Assembly (NCBI GenBank): GCA_946539635.1
Contig: CAMNHS010000084.1
Location: forward strand, 1-6,267
Source of the DNA: an uncultured Prevotellaceae bacterium
Lineage (GTDB): Bacteria > Bacteroidota > Bacteroidia > Bacteroidales > Bacteroidaceae
Direction of reading: 5' to 3'
DNA: 6,267 bases
The first letter of the stretch is position 1. The number at the start of each line of letters is the position of its first letter. Below are positions 1 to 6,267 of the stretch, one piece after another. Made by a program: the position numbers and the translations under genes. The notes beneath the pieces are model-generated. The model made no database searches, was not told where the DNA came from, and saw nothing but the letters and a program-made list of their open reading frames with translations.

Positions 1-1358
1 CCGACTGGATGCCATACGACTGGAGCATCAACAACGTGGCAGCAGAAGAGGTGATGCATACGGCCCTGAGCTATTTTCTGGCCGGACGCAGCGACGATGG
101 CTTTGCACTCATAAAGGCAAACATCATGGATCAGGCATATCTGGGAGGCAGCCCGGGAAACTTCGGACAGATAAGCTATTATGACAAGGCCCGCGGAGAA
201 CTCTATCGTGATTTCTCTGACAACTGCGGCATCTCAGCCCGCACCTTCATACAAGGTCTTTATGGCATCGTTCCCAATGCCCTGCAAGGACGCTGCATCC
301 TGCGGCCGGGATTTCCTGCAGATTGGAACGAAGCAAGCATCGAGACACCTTATTTCAAGTATTCCTTCCGTCGTGAGGGGAATAAGGATGTCTATGAAGT
401 GGAGCAGAATTTCGCACACCCTCTGCAGATAGTCTTGCGCCAGAATACAGGCGATGGCGGATATGTTGAGACTCTTGGCAGCAGCGAGAAACGCCAGACC
501 TTCGTCGTGCCCCGTGCAAAGCAAAAGAAAGCCCCAAAGCCGCTGATTACTTCCAATCATATAGATGGTAGCGTGTGGGGAAATAACTTCGACGATGTGC
601 AGCATAGCGCATTGGAACCTGTCGTAATGGATTCACAGTGGAACTCCAGCGTCAGCGACATTTTTAAGAACTCATACCTCTCGCCCCGTTCGCCATATAC
701 CACCCTCCAGATACCTGTTCACGGCATCGGCGAGTGGTGTCATCCTGAAGCAATGGCAGACATCGACGACAGCGTGCTGCGCCAGAAGACAGATGCACAG
801 GGCCTGCTCATGACAGACACCCTCGGCATTCCGTTCCGATATGCTGCGAAGGGACACAATATCGCATACACCTCGCTGTGGGACAATTATCCCGATGCCA
901 TCACCCTGCCATTGTCAGGGAAAGCCACTCATGCCTACCTCCTTATGGCCGGCTCCACCAATTACATGCAGAGTCACATAGATAATGGTCTCGTCATTGT
1001 CCGTTACGCTGACAACACCTCGGACACCCTGCACCTGCAGAATCCCCATAACTGGTGTCCCATAGAACAGGATTATTATGAAGACGGTTTAGCCTTCCAT
1101 GCCGCACAGCCGCGTCCTTATCGCATCGACTTTGCCACGGCCCGTGTCACACGCCAGTTGATGCCTATGGGAAAGCATTACGGACGCCCCGTATCCTCAG
1201 GAGTTGCCGGCAGCTATAATGACCGCTCGCTGGAGAAAGGCGCTGGCATTATCCTCGATATGCCTCTTAACGGAAAGAAAACATTGAAAGACCTCACCGT
1301 TCGCACCCTTTCCAACGATGTCGTGATAGGCTTGATGGCAGTTACGCTGCAACGATAG
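1..1358 (+). CDS. DUF4450-like, glycosidase-related protein, 3' part only
   Basis: The reading frame is open from the left edge (first full codon at base 3) to TAG at 1356-1358, so the start lies outside the window; the ATG at base 9 sits inside a conserved-looking stretch (DWMPYDWSINNVAAEE) and is not the true start. The first ~110 codons read like the end of an (alpha/alpha)6-barrel glycosidase fold: an asparagine- and glutamate-rich helix, then a PGNFGQ turn, RDFSDNCG, and a GLYGI..NAL..R..L.PGFP segment. I associate this pattern, from memory, with Bacteroidota DUF4450 proteins, which usually exceed 1,000 residues. Bases ~330-520 look like a short beta domain; from ~600 a second beta-rich region holds HAYLLMAGSTN and HNWCPIEQDYY (1047-1079), resembling an accessory sandwich domain. 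No signal peptide can be judged. The substrate is unknown; neighbours suggest a plant cell-wall glycan. It is followed by its own terminator, so it appears to end an upstream transcript. The reading frame is secure; the family name is moderately so. Confidence 0.7.
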   Translation, partial: DWMPYDWSINNVAAEEVMHTALSYFLAGRSDDGFALIKANIMDQAYLGGSPGNFGQISYYDKARGELYRDFSDNCGISARTFIQGLYGIVPNALQGRCILRPGFPADWNEASIETPYFKYSFRREGNKDVYEVEQNFAHPLQIVLRQNTGDGGYVETLGSSEKRQTFVVPRAKQKKAPKPLITSNHIDGSVWGNNFDDVQHSALEPVVMDSQWNSSVSDIFKNSYLSPRSPYTTLQIPVHGIGEWCHPEAMADIDDSVLRQKTDAQGLLMTDTLGIPFRYAAKGHNIAYTSLWDNYPDAITLPLSGKATHAYLLMAGSTNYMQSHIDNGLVIVRYADNTSDTLHLQNPHNWCPIEQDYYEDGLAFHAAQPRPYRIDFATARVTRQLMPMGKHYGRPVSSGVAGSYNDRSLEKGAGIILDMPLNGKKTLKDLTVRTLSNDVVIGLMAVTLQR

Positions 1359-1389
1359 CATGACTGGCCGTTTCTCTGTTCGTGCTGAC

Positions 1390-1416
1390 GGTATTACTTA
1401 TGATACCTTTTTTTTT
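1390..1416 (+). terminator. intrinsic terminator after the DUF4450-like gene
   Basis: Bases 1390-1396 (GGTATTA) pair with 1401-1407 (TGATACC), giving a 7-bp stem with one T-G wobble and a CTTA loop. Nine T residues (1408-1416) follow directly. The hairpin starts 32 bases past the stop codon at 1358. The stem is short and AT-rich, but its position and the T-tract make a rho-independent terminator likely. It separates this gene from the promoter-led gene downstream. Confidence 0.7.
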
Positions 1417-1469
1417 GTTTGCCGTAAATATGTAACACCTGAAATAATATATGGTACAATAGAAAATCA

Positions 1470-1496
1470 TTGTATATACCTTTTTGTGTACCTTTG
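1470..1496 (+). promoter_or_regulatory. Bacteroidota-type promoter for the CotH/GH51 transcript
   Basis: TACCTTTG at 1489-1496 matches the TAnnTTTG -7 consensus used by the primary sigma factor of Bacteroidota. The upstream TTG at 1470-1472 could be the -33 element, but the 16-base spacer is shorter than the usual 19-21 and no better TTG sits at the expected distance, so the promoter may be weak or activator-dependent. Transcription would start near 1500-1502, a few bases before the ATG at 1514. No clear operator was seen in the AT-rich 1417-1469 stretch. Confidence 0.65.
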
Positions 1497-1513
1497 CAGC
1501 GAAAAATAAAATA

Positions 1514-3913
1514 ATGTTTACGCAAAAAATGTTTACAAGGATTTTTCTGTTATCGGTTGGCTTGTTGCTGTCTGCAACAGTCGGTATGGCACAACCTTCG
1601 TTTAGCAAGCCTCATGGGTTGTATGAAGAAAGCATAACGGTTGCCATTAGTCCTGCTAATGCCGGGGCTGAAATCTATTATACCACTGACGGCAGCACAC
1701 CAACGACGGAGAGTACCCGTTATACTGCTCCTCTGACATTAACAGAGACAACATTACTGAGGGCCATAGAGGTGACTGATGGACAAATTTCAGTCATCAC
1801 TACTGCCAGCTATATCATGGTGTCATCGGTGTTGAGCCAGCCGAATAATCCGGAAGGGTATCCTGATACATGGGGACAATACTCGCAGTTCAGCGGTACT
1901 GCCACAGCGGACTATGAGATGGACCCTGATATGACGACCGATGCATCTCTGCGTCCGAAGATTATAGAGGGTCTGAAGCAGTTGCCTATCCTGAGCGTGG
2001 TGACAGATAAGGATAACCTGTTCAGCCACGAGAATGACGAAGAAAAAGGAGGTATATACATCTTTACCGGTCCTCCTGTTGGTGACAATACCGGAAACGG
2101 ATGGACGCGTCAGTGTTGTGCTGAACTCTTTGGCGGTCCGCAGCAACATGACCTCACCATCGACTGCGGCTTAAAACTGCATGGTGGGCACGGACGCCTG
2201 GCAGAGAAGAATCCGAAGCATTCTTTCCGCCTGCAGTTTAAAAAGACATACGGACCGGCATCGTTGGATTATCCTCTGTTTGGCGAAAATGGTCCGCAGA
2301 AGTGTGACCAGGTGGTGTTGAGATGCCACTATGGCAATGCGTGGCAGCATTGGATGGATGGCCATCGCAGGGTGGCACAATATACTCGTGATGTGTGGGC
2401 TCGTCGCATGCAGCGCAAGATAAGTGGCATTGGTGTTGATGCTGTTTATGTTCACCTTTTCCTGAATGGTATGTACTGGGGCCTCTATAACATTGCGGAG
2501 CGTATTGACGATACTTTTGGCAAGAATCATTTTGGCGGAAAGAAGTCTGACTATGACGTTGTGAAGATAGAAGAGGAAGGCGGCAACCATACTGAGGCAA
2601 GTGAGGGAACTCTTGATGCATGGAATGAGATGGTACAGACGATATATACCGTAGGGGGAAGAAACCATGACATGTCTCCAGAAGAGGCATACGAAAAGTT
2701 GGATACGCTTCTGGACATGGACAACTTCATCGACTACATGATAATAAACCAGTATGCCGGTAATGGCGACTGGGACCATCATAACTGGTTTGCTATACGT
2801 CGTCATGGTACTGACAGCGAAGGCTTTAAGTTCCTCTGCTGGGATTCGGAGATGATTTTCGGAAGTGCAACAGAGAATTCTCTCAAAATAAACAATACCG
2901 GTTGTCCGACAGAGTTCTTTAACCTGTTGCTGAAAAATGAGGACTTCGTTAAGCGCTACTTCCAGCGTGCGAAGGAACTGCTATCCGCTGACGGCCTGTT
3001 AGGCGAGCAGTCAGTAGTGGAGGTATGGGATAGTCTTTACAACACTATCTCGAAGGCATTATATGACGAGTCAGCCCGTTGGGGTGACTATCGTCGTGAT
3101 GTGCATCAGTGGTCGGACAATGCATCGCTATATACCGTTGATGGTACGTATATGACGGAGCGCAACAGGTTGCTGACAAGCTACTTCCCCGTAAGAACAG
3201 AAAACGTCCTGACGCAGATACGCCTCTTCCTGGATATAGACGACTTCGACGTTCCTGATAATTGGATAAAGATGAGGAGCGATATGTTCTGTAAATGGGA
3301 CGGCTCAGGTGTTGATGCCAAGCCATTGTACGTAGATGCTGGGGCTTCATGGAATCTGGGCGTGGATAATTATGATGGTGGTACTGTGGCTGGCTTTGTG
3401 AGTGTAGATCCTGACAGGTTTGCTGACCTTAGCAAATATGAGTATCTCGTGCTGCGTGGTGTGGAAGGTGGAAATGTCCGCCTGCTGGCAAACAGACTGG
3501 TGGCACACGGCGAATGGAAAGAGATAAATGCTACATTCAGCGCGAACGACCCGTATTGGAATGCTGAATATGGCGTTCTGATGATTCCGTTGGCAGACTT
3601 CAAAAATAAGGATACTTCAAGCAATAATCGTCGCATTGATGCGTTTGTTCATATAGATGCCATCAAGGCCAACTGGGGACAGCATGCCAACATAAAGGGT
3701 ATATATCTCATTCCTTCATACCTGCGTGGTGATGCTAATGGCGACGGCGAGGTGAATATGGCTGATGCAATGTCCATTGCAAACTATATCCTAGGTACTC
3801 CTGCTGATTCCTTCAATATTGATGCTGCTGATGCCAATCTGGACGGCAAAGTAGGTATGGCTGACGTGATGTTTATAATGAATTATATCCGGAATGGGAG
3901 TTTTCCGAAATAA
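1514..3913 (+). CDS. Secreted CotH-kinase-family protein with dockerin-like C-terminus
   Basis: The product is 799 residues from the ATG at 1514. A TTG at 1484 is in frame, but it lies upstream of the inferred transcription start, so it is rejected; ATG 1529 is an alternative start. Residues 1-26 form a signal peptide with a probable cut at GMA|Q. Residues ~28-97 look like a chitobiase/beta-hexosaminidase C-terminal-type domain (YYTTDGSTP at 55-63). Residues ~157-530 match the CotH kinase family: G.KLHGGHGR with K.SFRLQFK downstream, V.LFLNGMYWGLYNI.E, NGDWDHHNW (417-425) and WDSEM (443-447). The acidic and Asn residues in the last two motifs are the likely metal/catalytic set by analogy with spore-coat CotH, which phosphorylates proteins; activity here is untested. 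Residues ~580-736 resemble a recurrent Bacteroidota beta-sandwich (RSDMFCKWDGSG, FADLSKYEYLVLRG, IDAIKANWG). A dockerin-like module ends the protein. The GH51 gene follows after 20 bases, so co-transcription is likely. It may be a surface or secreted glycan-handling accessory protein; the kinase substrate is unknown. Confidence 0.85.
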   Translation: MFTQKMFTRIFLLSVGLLLSATVGMAQPSFSKPHGLYEESITVAISPANAGAEIYYTTDGSTPTTESTRYTAPLTLTETTLLRAIEVTDGQISVITTASYIMVSSVLSQPNNPEGYPDTWGQYSQFSGTATADYEMDPDMTTDASLRPKIIEGLKQLPILSVVTDKDNLFSHENDEEKGGIYIFTGPPVGDNTGNGWTRQCCAELFGGPQQHDLTIDCGLKLHGGHGRLAEKNPKHSFRLQFKKTYGPASLDYPLFGENGPQKCDQVVLRCHYGNAWQHWMDGHRRVAQYTRDVWARRMQRKISGIGVDAVYVHLFLNGMYWGLYNIAERIDDTFGKNHFGGKKSDYDVVKIEEEGGNHTEASEGTLDAWNEMVQTIYTVGGRNHDMSPEEAYEKLDTLLDMDNFIDYMIINQYAGNGDWDHHNWFAIRRHGTDSEGFKFLCWDSEMIFGSATENSLKINNTGCPTEFFNLLLKNEDFVKRYFQRAKELLSADGLLGEQSVVEVWDSLYNTISKALYDESARWGDYRRDVHQWSDNASLYTVDGTYMTERNRLLTSYFPVRTENVLTQIRLFLDIDDFDVPDNWIKMRSDMFCKWDGSGVDAKPLYVDAGASWNLGVDNYDGGTVAGFVSVDPDRFADLSKYEYLVLRGVEGGNVRLLANRLVAHGEWKEINATFSANDPYWNAEYGVLMIPLADFKNKDTSSNNRRIDAFVHIDAIKANWGQHANIKGIYLIPSYLRGDANGDGEVNMADAMSIANYILGTPADSFNIDAADANLDGKVGMADVMFIMNYIRNGSFPK
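3722..3910 (+). other. Dockerin-like module with two Ca2+-loop repeats (protein domain)
   Basis: The last ~62 residues of the CotH-family protein contain two similar repeats. The first starts GDANGDGEVNMADAM (residues 739-753), the second DANLDGKVGMADVM (773-786). Each has D.N.DG..... D spacing like the calcium loop of type I dockerins, followed by a helix ending in NYI. Type I dockerins bind cohesins in cellulosomes, but dockerin-like tails are also common in Bacteroidota secreted proteins where no scaffoldin is known. No cohesin domain is visible in this window, so the partner is unknown. Confidence 0.85.
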
Positions 3914-3933
3914 CTAAATAATATAAAGATAAT
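3914..3933 (+). promoter_or_regulatory. Short AT-rich intergenic linker and translation-start region
   Basis: The 20 bases between the CotH stop and the GH51 ATG are almost all A and T. They hold no hairpin, no TAnnTTTG element and no strong Shine-Dalgarno match; the best purine stretch is AAAGA at 3925-3929. A-rich leaders without a Shine-Dalgarno site are usual in Bacteroidota. The tight spacing supports one transcript for the two genes. Confidence 0.6.
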
Positions 3934-5940
3934 ATGAAAAGACTTACAACATGTGTTGCGTTGCTGTTAGCAGCGACGATGGGTATGAATGCCCAGAAGC
4001 CTATGAATGCCCCTAAGGGTGGCAAGGCCATTAGTGACGAACTGATTGGTATATTCTTTGAGGATATCAGTTCCAGTGCTGACGGCGGCCTGTATGCAGA
4101 ACTGATACAAAACGGTTCCTTCGAGTATTCTCCTGCTGAGCGTGACGGATGGGGCGCCGGTACTTCGTGGAAGGTGATACGTCCTGGACATTCATTGGGT
4201 ATGCTGGAGGTTAGAAAGGATAATGGCATACATGAAAACAATCCTACCTATATGCGTCTGACAGCAGAGCGCGTAAAAGAGTTCTACGACTACAAAGGCT
4301 GGAGGGGATATGGCATTGAGAATAGCGGCTTCGGCGGCATCAGTGTGAAGAGTGGGGCAATGTATGACTTCTCTGTCTTCATGCGTAACTATGGTCAGGC
4401 AAAGCAGGTGCGCGTTGTCCTTGTTGAACCACAGAAAGGAAAGGAGCCAAAGCTGCTGGCGGAGGCTTTCGTTACTGCCGATGCTGCTGACTGGAAGAAG
4501 TACAATGCAGTCCTCGTTCCAAATGCTGACAGCAAGAATGCAGTGCTGCAGATTCTTGTGCTGACGCAAGGCGTTGTAGATGTTGATATGGTATCTCTGA
4601 TGCCTCAGGATACATACAAGGGTCACGGTCTGCGAAAAGATTTGGCACAGACTCTTGCTGACCTGCAACCTAAGTTTATGCGTTTCCCTGGCGGTTGCGT
4701 AGTACACGGCGGTGGTGACGGTTTCTGGGATACATATCGTTGGAAGACCACAATAGGTCCTAAGGAGCAGCGTCGTGGTTTGAAGAATACATGGGGCTAC
4801 CATCAGAGCATGGGCCTGGGTTACTATGAGTATTTCCAGTTCTGTGAAGACCTCGGTATGGAGCCGGTGCCAATTCTGCCTTGTGGTGTTTCGTGTCAGG
4901 GAACAAACGGCGGTTGGAACATGTGGCCTACTCAGGCACAGGATGTTGTTCCGATGTCAGAGATGGACGAGTGGGTGAATGAAGCCATCGACCTCATAGA
5001 GTGGGCTAATGGCGATCCTGCTACCAACAAGTGGGCAAAGATGCGTGCTGATGCCGGCCATCCGAAGCCTTTCAATCTGAAGTACCTCGGCTTGGGTAAT
5101 GAGGAGAAGATATCTCCTGAGTTCAATGAGCGTTTCAAGTATATATATGAAAGGGTTACAAAGGCACATCCGGAGATTATCATCGTAGGCACAGCAGGCC
5201 CTGGTTCGCATCCAAAGAATCCTGACTTCGAGAATGGTTGGAAGCTGGCCGAGGAATTGGATATGCCAATCATTGACGAACACTACTATGAGAAGGACAG
5301 CTTCTTCCTCAGCAAACGCCAGTATGACAACTATCCTCGCACCCGTAAGACAAAGGTATATCTGGGTGAATATGCTGCAAAGGATAAGCGTCTCATCGAT
5401 GCTTTGGCAGAGGGACTGTATCTGTTGCACGTGGAGCGCAACGGCGACGTTGTCAGCATGACGTCATACGCACCGCTCTTTGCAAAGAAGGGTGCCACAA
5501 ACTGGAATCCAGACCTTATATATTTCGACAATGAACGGCCTTACCTGACCTGCAGCTATTACGTGCAGCAGATGTTCGGTCAGTCGTCAGGTCAGTATTA
5601 CTACGGCGACTGCGTGCAGTTCAAGGGTGATGCTGCTGGCGTTGAGCAGCCACAGGTGGATGTTCACTATGGACAGAGCGTAGTGCTTAATGTGAAGACA
5701 CGTAAGCTGTATGTGAAGTTGGTGAATGCTTCTGCCGAGAAGAAGGAGGCTGACATCGACCTGAGCCGCTTCCCAATAAAGAAAAATGCTGTGAAGACAG
5801 TGCTGACAGGCGATGCCAAGGACGAGAACAACTACGAAAAGCAGCCTATCGCTCCAAAGAAGGATACCATCAAGGCCCAGAAGAAATTCAGTTTCGACTT
5901 GGAACCATACACAATGGTGATGTTGGAGTATGAGATGTAA
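3934..5940 (+). CDS. Secreted GH51 alpha-L-arabinofuranosidase
   Basis: This 668-residue protein should remove terminal alpha-L-arabinofuranosyl groups from arabinan, arabinoxylan or arabinogalactan by the retaining mechanism of family GH51. Residues 1-20 are a signal peptide with probable cleavage MNA|Q, placing it in the periplasm or beyond; no lipobox is seen. GGLYAELIQNGSFEY (about 50-64) is the typical N-terminal GH51 signature, followed to ~220 by a carbohydrate-binding-like sandwich (CBM4/9-type position). The catalytic barrel spans ~230-535, with RFPGG (250-254), the acid/base candidate Glu390 in GLGNEE, EHYY (449-452) and the nucleophile candidate Glu479 in YLGEYA. SYAPLFA and NPDLIYF lie near its end. 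Residues ~540-668 form the C-terminal beta domain of the family. All expected motifs are present, so it looks active. It lies 20 bases behind the CotH gene without its own promoter and ends at a strong terminator. The fine substrate preference cannot be read from sequence. Confidence 0.95.
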   Translation: MKRLTTCVALLLAATMGMNAQKPMNAPKGGKAISDELIGIFFEDISSSADGGLYAELIQNGSFEYSPAERDGWGAGTSWKVIRPGHSLGMLEVRKDNGIHENNPTYMRLTAERVKEFYDYKGWRGYGIENSGFGGISVKSGAMYDFSVFMRNYGQAKQVRVVLVEPQKGKEPKLLAEAFVTADAADWKKYNAVLVPNADSKNAVLQILVLTQGVVDVDMVSLMPQDTYKGHGLRKDLAQTLADLQPKFMRFPGGCVVHGGGDGFWDTYRWKTTIGPKEQRRGLKNTWGYHQSMGLGYYEYFQFCEDLGMEPVPILPCGVSCQGTNGGWNMWPTQAQDVVPMSEMDEWVNEAIDLIEWANGDPATNKWAKMRADAGHPKPFNLKYLGLGNEEKISPEFNERFKYIYERVTKAHPEIIIVGTAGPGSHPKNPDFENGWKLAEELDMPIIDEHYYEKDSFFLSKRQYDNYPRTRKTKVYLGEYAAKDKRLIDALAEGLYLLHVERNGDVVSMTSYAPLFAKKGATNWNPDLIYFDNERPYLTCSYYVQQMFGQSSGQYYYGDCVQFKGDAAGVEQPQVDVHYGQSVVLNVKTRKLYVKLVNASAEKKEADIDLSRFPIKKNAVKTVLTGDAKDENNYEKQPIAPKKDTIKAQKKFSFDLEPYTMVMLEYEM

Positions 5941-5957
5941 AAATATTGCAAGAAAGT

Positions 5958-5998
5958 AAAAAAAGACCATTTCCCTTTGTGGAAGTGGTCTTTTTTTT
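5958..5998 (+). terminator. Strong intrinsic terminator after the GH51 gene
   Basis: Bases 5965-5974 (GACCATTTCC) pair with 5981-5990 (GGAAGTGGTC), giving a 10-bp stem with one T-G wobble and a six-base loop CTTTGT. A run of seven A (5958-5964) precedes it and eight T (5991-5998) follow, so the stem can extend by about 7 A-T pairs and could also terminate transcription from the opposite strand. It begins 18 bases after the GH51 stop. Confidence 0.92.
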
Positions 5999-6007
5999 GT
6001 AATTTTG
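5976..6007 (+). promoter_or_regulatory. Bacteroidota-type promoter overlapping the terminator
   Basis: TAATTTTG at 6000-6007 fits the TAnnTTTG -7 consensus. TTTG at 5976-5979 fits the -33 element with a 20-base spacer, inside the usual 19-21 range. The -33 element lies in the terminator loop and most of the spacer is its 3' arm and T-tract. Transcription would start near 6011, at or just before the downstream start codon. Confidence 0.75.
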
Positions 6008-6011
6008 CCCC

Positions 6012-6267
6012 ATGAATATGAAAAAACGACTAACTATCTCACTCCTGTTCTTGTGTGCATTGGTTGCTGCGGCAAGTCCGAAGGGTGGTACATTCAACAG
6101 CCGCGACCAGTTAAGGAAATCGTTTCTATGTCCTCCCGACAGCATCAAGGTTGGGTGCTATTACTATTGGGTTAATGAGATTGTTGACCCCAAGGGCGTT
6201 AAGGCAGACCTGCAATGGATGAAGGACAATGGCATCACCTTGGCTTTCCTTGCTACCGACATCCGCA
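6012..6267 (+). CDS. GH106-like (alpha-L-rhamnosidase-type) protein, 5' part only
   Basis: The frame opens at ATG 6012 and runs off the right edge after 85 codons. A second in-frame ATG at 6018 (MKKRL) is an equally likely start, since the promoter places the transcript 5' end near 6011. The N-terminus is a signal peptide: K-K-R, a hydrophobic core (LTISLLFLCALVAAA) and probable cleavage near AAA|S22. The mature part contains FLCPPDSIKVGCYYYW, then GVKADLQWMKDNGI and AFLATDIR. A proline pair, an aromatic run and a D-L-x-x-M-K-x-x-G-I helix resemble the opening of the TIM-barrel region in GH106-type alpha-L-rhamnosidases, which cut rhamnose from pectic glycans. Catalytic residues lie beyond the window, so another TIM-barrel glycosidase is possible. 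It has its own promoter and is separate from the GH51 transcript. Confidence 0.8.
   Translation, partial: MNMKKRLTISLLFLCALVAAASPKGGTFNSRDQLRKSFLCPPDSIKVGCYYYWVNEIVDPKGVKADLQWMKDNGITLAFLATDIR

Noticed and set aside
1477..1486. TACCTTTTTG just upstream of TACCTTTG, as a second tandem -7 element
   Set aside because: Its spacing does not fit TAnnTTTG: four bases before the TTTG are CC, not TA.
1342..1608. Minus-strand 88-codon open frame spanning the intergenic gap
   Set aside because: It overlaps the ends of two real genes, the terminator and the promoter, and its product shows no recognisable domain.
2171..2806. Long minus-strand open frames (for example 211 codons opposite the CotH domain, 203 codons at 4192-4803)
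   Set aside because: They lie wholly opposite well-supported genes, have low-complexity or unrecognisable products, and lack promoters or start context; they are antisense shadows.
4681..4713. RFPGGCVVHG in the GH51 enzyme in place of the more familiar RFPGGCxVEG, as a possible lost active-site residue
   Set aside because: From memory, a common Bacteroidota GH51 subgroup has His at this place, and both catalytic glutamates are present, so it is likely subgroup variation.
6012..6077. Cys15 in the GH106-like signal peptide as a lipoprotein lipobox
   Set aside because: The residues before it (F-L-C) do not fit the L-[AS]-[GA]-C rule, and the hydrophobic core continues past it to a better AAA|S cleavage site.

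Overview
The window looks like chromosomal DNA from a gut- or rumen-type member of the Bacteroidota, most likely Prevotella/Bacteroides-like. Three things point there. The promoters carry TAnnTTTG -7 elements instead of a sigma70 -10 box. Two of the three visible signal peptides end in Ala followed by Gln. The protein families are typical of polysaccharide-utilisation loci in these bacteria. This assignment is inferred from sequence features; no database search was run.

All four supported genes are on the + strand. From left to right: (1) the 3' part of a large DUF4450-like, probable glycosidase-related protein (1-1358), followed by an intrinsic terminator (1390-1416); (2) a promoter (about 1470-1496) driving a secreted CotH-kinase-family protein (1514-3913) with an N-terminal chitobiase-C-type domain, a beta-sandwich-like region and a C-terminal dockerin-like module; (3) 20 bases later, a secreted GH51 alpha-L-arabinofuranosidase (3934-5940), apparently in the same transcript; (4) a strong terminator (5958-5998) interlocked with the promoter (5976-6007) of the next gene, of which only the first 85 codons are visible (6012 to the edge) and which resembles the N-terminus of GH106-like alpha-L-rhamnosidases.

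Taken together, an arabinofuranosidase, a probable rhamnosidase-like protein and a DUF4450 protein suggest breakdown of arabinose- and rhamnose-containing plant glycans such as pectin (RG-I, arabinan or arabinogalactan side chains). No SusC/SusD pair or regulator lies inside the window. The least ordinary part is the CotH-kinase/dockerin protein sharing a transcript with the arabinofuranosidase. The interlocked terminator and promoter before the last gene is the neatest regulatory structure. I found no RNA genes, mobile elements, CRISPR arrays or long repeats. No stretch longer than 300 bases lacks a gene; the largest gap is 1359-1513.
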